This document shows, piece by piece, positions 1-3,865 of a stretch of 5,109 nucleotides of DNA. The DNA comes from an uncultured Pseudomonadota bacterium (GTDB lineage: Bacteria; Pseudomonadota; Gammaproteobacteria; Burkholderiales; Burkholderiaceae_C). Position 1 is the stretch's first letter, and each line of letters starts with the position of its first letter. Below the pieces are notes generated by a model, which did not search any database, had not been told where the DNA came from, and was given only the letters and a program-made list of their open reading frames with translations. Both the position numbers and the translations under genes were made by a program. The stretch is taken from the NCBI GenBank assembly GCA_900320815.1, contig ONTY01000239.1, positions 1-5,109 on the forward strand, given 5' to 3'.

Positions 1-137
1 CGCGGGGGTGTTTCCACTTCTCAATTACTTTTATGGACCGGAAACCCGTTTTCCCCGCGCCCGCGGGGGTGTTTCTTTTTGGCTGTTGTCCCGAACAGGC
101 GCAATTGTGTTTTCCCCGCGCCCGCGGGGGTGTTTCC
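1..137 (+). CRISPR. Type I-E CRISPR array fragment (1 partial + 2 full repeats, 2 spacers)
   Basis: A partial repeat occupies 1-14 or 15. Two repeats with identical 28-nt cores lie at 48-75 and 109-136, exactly 61 nt apart. The core starts GTTTTCCCCGCG and ends GGGTGTTTC, with a CCCCGCG/CGCGGGG hairpin. This is the I-E repeat architecture (compare the E. coli CCCCGC...GCGGGG stem), so transcription is probably rightward with a 5' handle near GTGTTTC. The base after the core varies (C, T, C at 15, 76, 137), so the unit is 28 nt repeat plus 33 nt spacer, or 29 plus 32. Spacers lie at about 16-47 and 77-108; their reverse complements read as open codons, so they may come from coding sequence. 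No leader or cas gene is present. After the last repeat no further repeat follows and phage sequence begins directly. Confidence 0.93.
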
Positions 138-169
138 AATATCCATCATCGTTGGCCTGGTCAGCCAAA
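137..169 (+). other. Candidate spacer/protospacer junction: array runs into replication gene
   Basis: The 33 nt after the last repeat occupy the position of the next spacer, but no repeat follows; the sequence continues as the leftward replication-type gene that starts at 243. The protein reads ANDDGY up to the junction. In this family the next residue is normally Cys (GYCWPS-like), and the phage strand reads TG at plus positions 138-137, which fits a Cys codon. This suggests that phage identity reaches position 137, the first base of a 33-nt spacer. The dual nature is an inference. Confidence 0.5.
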
Positions 170-243
170 CTGACAAGCACTATTTTTTGTGTTGCCGTCA
201 TCCCTTGTAACAGCCAGCACTTTGACATAATCATTATGCTCAT
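138..243 (-). pseudogene. Phage replication/HTH protein, N-terminal fragment cut by the CRISPR repeat
   Basis: Only about 35 codons remain, starting at ATG 243-241. A strong Shine-Dalgarno (GGGAGG, plus positions 249-254) lies 5 nt upstream. The N-terminus MSIMIMSKCWLLQG followed by TATQKIVLVSLADQANDDGY matches the start of phage replisome-organiser or winged-helix replication proteins. These open with a short MSIKIMS-like segment, then a helix ending LADHANDxGxCWPS. The reading frame then enters repeat sequence (plus 136-109) and is no longer phage protein. It lies 14 nt downstream of the YdaS/Cro-like gene on the same strand, the usual order of early genes transcribed leftward from the lytic promoter. 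The family call rests on a short stretch. Whether the gene is truncated in nature or only in this contig cannot be told here. Confidence 0.6.
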
Positions 244-257
244 CCACGCCTCCCTTT

Positions 258-539
258 TTATTTATTCGTTATATAACTCCGTAAGGCGCACGTGCCTTTT
301 TTCTTTTGCTTTGTGGCGGGCGACCGCTGTGGTTTTGCGGTCTCATCAACCGCAAGCTCCGGCCACACTTCTCGCCAGTCACGGCGTAGCTGCTGCCGCG
401 TCACAGCTCCGTAGCTTTCTTTTTCCAGCCTGACAGCCAGGGATGGAGATGCGTTTTTTCGTCCAGTTATGCACTGGTATATGTATTGCTCCGACACTGA
501 GAGCAGTGCCGCAAGGCGTTTGCGTTCTTTAGTCCTCAT
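258..539 (-). CDS. YdaS/Cro-like phage transcriptional regulator
   Basis: This is a 93-residue DNA-binding protein. Residues about 6-40 form a helix-turn-helix (KRLAALLSVSEQYIYQCITG, then SPSLAVRLEKES). They are followed by a GAVTRQQLRRDWREVWPEL segment typical of the YdaS/Cro-like family of lambdoid and Mu-like prophages. The last 25 residues are Lys-rich and look disordered. It is divergent from the CI-type repressor across a 70-bp operator region, so it probably acts as the lytic-side repressor (Cro role) controlling itself, the repressor and the replication gene downstream. The start at 539 keeps the HTH intact. There is no Shine-Dalgarno, and the only good -10 element (546-551) would put the transcript start at or next to the ATG, so the mRNA may be leaderless. 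In some prophages YdaS proteins are described as antitoxins of YdaST pairs; no YdaT partner is visible here. Confidence 0.8.
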   Translation of the reverse strand: MRTKERKRLAALLSVSEQYIYQCITGRKNASPSLAVRLEKESYGAVTRQQLRRDWREVWPELAVDETAKPQRSPATKQKKKGTCALRSYITNK

Positions 540-609
540 GCGCGAAGTATAGCAAAAAGCTAGGAGCTAAAAGCTACGAATTTCGCTAACTTTTTGGTAG
601 AAAGACGGC
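540..609. promoter_or_regulatory. Divergent early promoter/operator region
   Basis: This 70-bp gap separates two divergent regulators. TAGC at 550-553 and GCTA at 559-562 form an inverted repeat around AAAAA. GCTA recurs at 566-569, 573-576 and 585-588. Three copies are exactly 7 bp apart (559, 566, 573), giving a direct GCTARRA-like series. CGAATTTCG (577-585) is an odd palindrome. These are probable binding sites of the CI and YdaS/Cro-like proteins. No good promoter hexamers for the rightward repressor could be picked out, and its ribosome site (GAAAG near 602) is weak. Confidence 0.6.
546..554 (-). promoter_or_regulatory. Extended -10 promoter of the YdaS/Cro-like gene
   Basis: The minus strand reads TGC TATACT: a TG extended -10 motif and a hexamer matching TATAAT at five of six positions. 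No convincing -35 lies 17 bp upstream, which is usual for extended -10 promoters. The predicted start site is 6-7 nt downstream, at about 540-539, on the ATG itself. The inverted repeat 550-562 overlaps the -10, so a repressor bound there would block RNA polymerase. Confidence 0.55.
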
Positions 610-1290
610 ATGACTACTAGGCAGCAGCTCGTCGACTCTCTCCGCCTCCTGTGTGAGCGCGAGGGCGGCCTCGTGCAGGTCGCAGCAACCACCGGCTTCA
701 ACCCTCAGACGCTCTGGCAGATTACGCATGGCACACGGCTGCCTTCTGGGGAGGCGCGCGGTGTCGGTGCACGCTTGCAAAAAGCTCTGGACAGGCACTA
801 TGCAGGCTGGCACTTGCTCTCGCAGCCTCTTGCCGCCTCTGCTGCGGCGCGCGTGGTAGAAAAAGACGATGAAGAGTTTGTTGCCATTCAAACTGTGCGA
901 TTGCGTGCCAATGCCGGCATCGAAGGTTTTGCCATTGAAATCATTGATGAGCCAGGCTTGCCCATCTTTTTTCGCAGTGACTGGATGCAATCACGCGGCT
1001 ATAAGCCGGACAGCTTGTATGCCATCAAAGTGCGCGGCAGCAGCATGGAAAAAACGCTGTACGCTGGCGATGTCATTGTCATTAACACCGCTGACCGCGA
1101 AGAAAAAGATGATGAAGTGTTTGTTATCAATTGCTCTGGCGAAGTAGTGGTCAAGCGGCTCATGCACAGAGGGGGCGCATGGATAATGCATTCTGATAAT
1201 GAAGACCAAAACCGCTATCCGCCCGTGCCGTGTGATGAAAACTGTTTTATTATAGGCCATGTAATTTATCGCCAAAGTGATAGAATCTGA
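610..1290 (+). CDS. cI: CI-type phage repressor (HTH + S24/LexA-like autoprotease)
   Basis: This 226-residue protein has the full two-domain layout of self-cleaving phage repressors. The N-terminal domain (about 1-65) has a helix-turn-helix around 21-45 (VQVAATTGFNPQTLWQITHG). A linker (about 70-95) follows. The C-terminal domain is a peptidase S24 fold: GSSMEKTLYAGD supplies the nucleophile Ser145, and VVVKRL supplies the general base Lys182. The Ala102-Gly103 bond in RANAGIEGF is the likely self-cleavage site, lost when activated RecA promotes autoproteolysis after DNA damage. The protein should maintain lysogeny by repressing the leftward early promoter in 540-609 and its own gene. The length is normal for the family and all key residues are present, so it looks functional. 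The last 14 nt overlap a GTG-started reading frame leading into the membrane-protein gene, and the codons for its C-terminal GHVIYRQSDRI recur in altered form 52 nt downstream. Confidence 0.92.
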   Translation: MTTRQQLVDSLRLLCEREGGLVQVAATTGFNPQTLWQITHGTRLPSGEARGVGARLQKALDRHYAGWHLLSQPLAASAAARVVEKDDEEFVAIQTVRLRANAGIEGFAIEIIDEPGLPIFFRSDWMQSRGYKPDSLYAIKVRGSSMEKTLYAGDVIVINTADREEKDDEVFVINCSGEVVVKRLMHRGGAWIMHSDNEDQNRYPPVPCDENCFIIGHVIYRQSDRI

Positions 1291-1339
1291 TGTTATTTAT
1301 TATTATGGGCGCATTGTATATAGGCAAAGTGAAAGGATG
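1255..1339 (+). repeat. Imperfect direct repeat of the repressor 3' end
   Basis: The segment 1255-1287 encodes GHVIYRQSDRI at the end of the repressor. The segment 1307-1339, 52 nt downstream, encodes GRIVYRQSERM in the frame of the next gene. By hand about 21 of 33 bases match, with CAAAGTGA identical. The protein-level match is stronger than the DNA match and many changes are synonymous or conservative, so this looks like the 3' tail of a second, diverged repressor allele rather than a fresh duplication. Confidence 0.6.
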
Positions 1340-1738
1340 CAGAAATTGCCAACATTCCCCATTGTAAGCGCAATAGTGTCATTCACTATTGCGCGGTATT
1401 ATTGCGCGCGGTATTTTGGGCGGCCAATAAAGGCATCGTTGGGTGCACTGGCTGCGTGTTTTGCAGGCATTTCGTGGGGGTTCTTTGCTCTATTTGCCCC
1501 CACCAAGTTTTTCGGTGAAATGCTCGCACCATTGCATCCGCTGGTGCTAGGGGAGCCTTTGGCACTTATGGCCTTCTCGATGCTGCTTGCTGTGTCTTGC
1601 GCGCTTATCGGCGCGAAAGTGGGTGCACGCGATGCCAGGCGCGTGCCACTTCTGGCGCCGCATCTCGCGCACATGCTCTATCGCAGCACTGTGACAGCAG
1701 CAATTGCCATTCTTATTACTGTGGTGCGGTGGAAGTAG
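1337..1738 (+). CDS. Small four-helix membrane protein downstream of the repressor
   Basis: The protein has 133 residues from ATG 1337. A GTG at 1277 in the same frame would add 20 residues, but those encode the duplicated repressor tail (GRIVYRQSER), so 1337 is preferred. No start has a well-spaced Shine-Dalgarno; AAAGG touches the 1337 ATG. Four hydrophobic segments stand out at about 7-23, 33-54, 74-93 and 116-131, so it should be an integral inner-membrane protein. A short basic stretch (GARDARR) follows helix 3. I do not recognise the family. Its place directly behind the repressor, co-directional and thus probably expressed in the lysogen, is typical of cargo genes such as superinfection-exclusion or other lysogenic-conversion proteins; that role is inferred from position only. 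Its last 23 nt overlap the 3' end of the leftward ORF at 1716-1880. Confidence 0.65.
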   Translation: MQKLPTFPIVSAIVSFTIARYYCARYFGRPIKASLGALAACFAGISWGFFALFAPTKFFGEMLAPLHPLVLGEPLALMAFSMLLAVSCALIGAKVGARDARRVPLLAPHLAHMLYRSTVTAAIAILITVVRWK

Positions 1739-1880
1739 GCACAGGTATCCAGCCGTCTCTTGTAAGCAGGCTGCGATTGCCGTTTGCGTCTTCATAAACT
1801 TTCCCAACAGCTAGGCCGTAATTTGGATGCGCCAGCCAGTCTGGATGTTTTATGCCATCGGCATCACTGCCGCCGCTCAT
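1716..1880 (-). CDS. Short phage ORF (54 aa), or frameshifted C-terminus of the upstream protein
   Basis: Read from ATG 1880 this gives MSGGSDADGIKHPDWL and then HPNYGLAVGKVYEDANGNRSLLTRDGWIPVP, a credible soluble sequence of unknown function. The ATG overlaps the TGA (1866-1864) of the upstream leftward ORF and has no Shine-Dalgarno. Reading this frame further upstream gives APESAASAALIK before the Met, which looks more like protein than the basic RKRRLCGAYKNERRQ tail of the upstream frame. One extra base near 1909-1925 could therefore have split one protein into two frames. Whichever is right, the frame is probably coding down to its stop at 1718-1716, inside the convergent membrane-protein gene. 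Confidence 0.5.
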   Translation of the reverse strand: MSGGSDADGIKHPDWLAHPNYGLAVGKVYEDANGNRSLLTRDGWIPVPTSTAPQ

Positions 1881-1886
1881 TTTTAT

Positions 1887-1911
1887 AAGCGCCGCAGAGG
1901 CGGCGCTTTCT
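1887..1911. terminator. Possible bidirectional terminator hairpin
   Basis: AAGCGCCGC (1887-1895) and GCGGCGCTT (1900-1908) form a perfect 9-bp stem with an AGAG loop. On the plus strand it is followed by TTTC overlapping the stem end; on the minus strand it is followed by TTATAAAAA. The shape is that of a bidirectional intrinsic terminator between convergent operons, where it would end repressor/membrane-protein transcription. The U-tracts are poor and it lies inside a leftward open frame, so it may only be a coding hairpin. Confidence 0.4.
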
Positions 1912-1950
1912 GGCGCGCGACACGCGCGCAAGTTCTTTAGCAAGCTGCGC

Positions 1951-2004
1951 CTGCTGCGCCTGCTGCGCCTGCTGCGCCTGCTGCGCCTGCTGCGCCTGCT
2001 GCGC
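1951..2004. repeat. Six tandem 9-bp units encoding Gln-Gln-Ala
   Basis: CTGCTGCGC is repeated six times without error. It is preceded by the partial unit AAGCTGCGC (1942-1950) and followed by degenerate CTG/CGG units to about 2030. On the minus strand each unit encodes A-Q-Q in the frame of the 1864-3095 protein. Such in-frame 9-mers change copy number by slippage without breaking the frame. Confidence 0.9.
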
Positions 2005-3062
2005 CTGCTGCTGCGGCTGCTGCGCTGCGGCCAACAATTGCTGCGCGGCGGCCTGCTGCCGCGCAGCTTGCTTCGCAGTGATGCCGTGCGCGTGCCCGAT
2101 GCGGCGCGGCGTGGCGGCCTGCTGCTGCAGCGCAGCGAGTGCCTCGCGGCGCAGTCGCTCATCGGCTTCACTCATGCGCGGCATCACGGGAATGCCGCGC
2201 GCTGCGGCAGCATCACGTGGCGCAAAACTGGCGTCTATCGCATCCCAATCCCCGCGCGCTGCTGCTGCCTGCCGCGCGGCAGAAAGCGCGCCAATCGTGC
2301 CTTGGCTCACCAAATTTGGATCTACGCCGCCAATCGCGCCGCGTGCGATGGGCGCCGCTGATGTTTGCGCCGCCTGCTGTGCTGCGCCAGCGTCGTTGTC
2401 GCGCTGCACGCCAACATTGGTGTAGCTGTTGCCGCGCCGCATCACGCCAGGTGCGCCATCTACATCGCGCCATTCTTGCTGTGTAGGCGCTGGCTGCACG
2501 CCGCTCATTGCGCTCGCCGTGCTCGCTGCTTGCGCTGCTTGTGCGGGTTTCTGTTTGCGCTTTCCAAAAACAAGCCCCTCACCAAAATTGACAAGGCCAG
2601 ATAATACAGGGCGCACCCCGGCCTGCAATAACACTCTATATGGTTCGGTTACTACATATCGCAGCGCCTGTCCCGCAGCGTTTGCGTAATTGCCTTCATT
2701 TAATGATTCTTCTACCGACGTGCTGTATTTATCATATCTTTCTCGTATTCGTCGCGAGTTTTTATCAAGATAACCCTCCTCAGGCGCACCGCCTTCTGCC
2801 AGCTTTTTCCTCGCCTGCAGCCCACGCACCTTCCCGCCATCAGCGTAGCCTCGCTCATCGCGAGTGGGCAGCAGCGCATCGGCGGCAAAACCTGGCAGTC
2901 CAAAAGCAACGTTGTCAGCGACATCACCCAGTACACCGGCGGCGCGGATACCCATGTCCTGCGGCAAGCTCTGCCCGGCGCGCGCAGGAATGCCTGCGCG
3001 GTTCAGTCGCGCTGCATATTCTTCTGTTGGCGTGCGATACCCCTCGGCGGCGGCCAGCGCAA

Positions 3063-3095
3063 CGTCGGGCATCACTTTCAAGCCGGGCAAAGGCG
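3063..3095 (+). other. Candidate spacer/protospacer with AA PAM abutting the mini-array
   Basis: The 33 nt immediately before the repeat at 3096 fill the position of a spacer. The reverse complement is also in frame as part of the 1864-3095 protein. In the phage sequence this block is preceded by AA at 3061-3062 and begins with C, the base most often found after the 28-nt repeat core here (15, 137, 3185). A 5' AA-type PAM is known for I-E systems (AAG in E. coli, AA in S. thermophilus CRISPR4). A chance AA has odds of about 1 in 16, so this is supportive and not proof. Confidence 0.5.
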
Positions 3096-3185
3096 GTTTT
3101 CCCCGCGCCCGCGAGGGTGTTTCAAAATAAAACCCGTTTTACCGTGCGCCTGGAAAGTTTTCCCCGCGCCCGCGGGGGTGTTTCC
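3096..3185 (+). CRISPR. Mini CRISPR array (2 repeats, 1 spacer) between two phage fragments
   Basis: Repeats lie at 3096-3123 and 3157-3184, again exactly 61 nt apart, in the same orientation and with the same core as those at 48 and 109. The first copy has one change (G to A at repeat position 19, GCGAGGG), which breaks a pair in the hairpin stem. The spacer is about 3124-3156, and its reverse complement is open in the flanking frame. Phage coding sequence abuts both outer repeat edges, and there is no leader or cas gene. This is either an inserted mini-array, a recombination product, or a contig join through shared spacers. Confidence 0.92.
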
Positions 3186-3217
3186 GCGCCGCAATCGCTC
3201 CTGCGCCTTCTGCGCTG
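3185..3217 (+). other. Candidate spacer/protospacer junction: array runs into tape-measure gene
   Basis: The 33 nt after the second repeat occupy a spacer position, but the sequence simply continues as the 3' part of the tape-measure-like fragment (residues about 133-144, ending ...KAQERLRR). No repeat follows. As at 137-169, the array would give way to phage sequence inside a spacer. The upstream PAM cannot be examined because the repeat replaces it. Confidence 0.45.
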
Positions 3218-3617
3218 TTGCCGCAGATGTGCCCCACTCATACATCTGGCGCGTAGCAACGCAAAGCTGTTGGCGGCTGCTGTCCCACTGCTCTCTGGCG
3301 GCGCTCACCTGCTGGCGCAGTTGCGCAATGCGCGCCGCATGCTGCGGGTCTGTGGATTTCCCGAGTTGCCGTTCGTATTCCACAAGCTGCGCAGATATTT
3401 TGCGGTAATTTTGCTCGGACTGCGCAACCTGCTGTTGCATCTCCTTGAAAAAGGTAATAGTGTCACTGTGCGCGGTCAGCTTCGCCAGCTTCTCACTTAG
3501 CTCTTGAGCCTTGGCGCCAACATTGCCACCAAGCTCATTGCCAAGTTGCTGCAAGTCCTCAATGGCGCTGGCAACAGCAGCGCGCACTTCAATGTTCAAT
3601 ACTTGGTCATTGGCCAT
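3186..3617 (-). pseudogene. Tail tape-measure-like protein, N-terminal fragment
   Basis: The 144 codons run from ATG 3617-3615 to the array edge. The start MANDQVLNIEVRAAVASAIE resembles the opening of siphophage tape-measure proteins. It is followed by a long charged helical stretch (about 20-130, e.g. LGGNVGAKAQELSEKLAKL and QSEQNYRKISAQLVEYERQL) suited to a coiled coil. Full-length tape measures, which set tail length and are threaded through the tail tube, generally exceed 600 residues, so most of the gene is missing. Upstream in the late operon lies the major tail protein, the expected neighbour, but the tail-assembly chaperone pair (G/GT) that usually sits between them is absent. No clear Shine-Dalgarno precedes the start, and the divergent gene at 3632 begins 14 nt away. 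Frames continuing into the repeat (GNTPAGAGK) are not phage protein. Confidence 0.6.
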
Positions 3618-3631
3618 GATGGAGGCGCACC

Positions 3632-3829
3632 ATGAGGAATGAAAATCAAATTGTTGGAGTCCGCAGAGACTTGACGGCAATTGAAATAATTACCGGCATC
3701 GCGCTTGTGGTGTTCCATATTGCAATAGGCGCTCCGATAAAGGGAGTTTTAATTGAAGCCCTGTTGCTTTTCATCGTGTGGAAAGCGCGCGAAGCAATTT
3801 TGTTGTTCATAACATTGTGCGCTTTCTAA
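3632..3829 (+). CDS. Small membrane protein (65 aa) opposing the tail operon; candidate moron
   Basis: The start is well set: GGAGG at 3621-3625 lies 6 nt before ATG 3632. After a polar, basic N-terminus (MRNENQIVGVRRD) there are two or three hydrophobic segments, at about 15-33, 37-50 and 52-65. The KAR between the last two suggests a loop. The gene is more AT-rich than its neighbours and points against them, the usual signs of a recently acquired moron. I do not recognise the family. By position it resembles HK97 gp15, a small inner-membrane superinfection-exclusion protein encoded beside the tape-measure gene; this is an analogy of place and topology, not shown homology. No confident promoter was found upstream. 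A hairpin at 3837-3855 follows the stop and separates it from the convergent major tail gene. Confidence 0.75.
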   Translation: MRNENQIVGVRRDLTAIEIITGIALVVFHIAIGAPIKGVLIEALLLFIVWKAREAILLFITLCAF

Positions 3830-3832
3830 ATG

Positions 3833-3855
3833 AAAACAGGGCGGCGCGCGCCCTG
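3833..3855 (-). terminator. Rho-independent terminator after the major tail gene
   Basis: On the minus strand CAGGGCG and CGCCCTG form a 7-bp GC-only stem (plus 3837-3843 and 3849-3855) with a 5-nt loop, followed by TTTTC (plus 3832-3836). It begins 10 nt after the tail-protein stop codon (3868-3866). For the plus strand the hairpin follows the stop of the small membrane protein but lacks a T run. Confidence 0.7.
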
Positions 3856-3865
3856 CCCTTCGCCT

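Larger units (their letters stand above)
1864..3095 (-). pseudogene. Phage structural-type protein, 5'-truncated at the CRISPR repeat
   Basis: This is a 410-codon open frame with no start: at 3095 it runs into the mini-array. The remaining protein starts PLPGLKVMPDVALAAAEGYR, contains a Gly/Ala-rich region (GIRAAGVLGDVADNVAFGLP) and an ADGGKVRG motif often seen in virion proteins. It ends in a long Ala/Gln-rich low-complexity region with tandem QQA. There is no signal peptide or clear enzyme motif. I do not recognise the family; its position at the end of a leftward late operon, facing the repressor, suggests a virion or tail-associated protein. A C-terminal piece of the tape-measure protein cannot be excluded but would be unusual. 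The final 15 residues (ARKRRLCGAYKNERRQ) look out of character and cross a strong hairpin, so the true C-terminus may be in the frame of the 1716-1880 ORF. Confidence 0.6.

Noticed and set aside
31..136. Apparent C-terminal extension (KHPRGRGEN...) of the replication protein
   Set aside because: This is translated CRISPR repeat and spacer sequence; the same HPRGRGEN string appears at the mini-array.
586..990. Minus-strand ORF antisense to the repressor gene
   Set aside because: Shadow of a well-supported S24 repressor; no ribosome site or recognisable domain.
1852..2361. Plus-strand ORF with (LLR)n leucine-rich repeats
   Set aside because: It is the antisense reading of the CTGCTGCGC array, whose sense product is the QQA tract; no ribosome site.
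138..3095. Defective prophage genuinely carrying inserted mini-arrays as a novel phage CRISPR system
   Set aside because: Not excluded, but no leader or cas gene is present and the exact repeat-edge junctions in three truncated genes are better explained by shared spacers.
2640..3500. Long plus-strand ORF of 286 codons
   Set aside because: It crosses the whole mini-array and lies antisense to two better-supported frames; composition is Arg/Leu/Cys-rich and unlike protein.
3580..3620. Promoter for the opposing small membrane-protein gene
   Set aside because: CATGAT at 3615 and TGTTCA at 3593 are too weak to call; the gene may have a promoter I cannot recognise.
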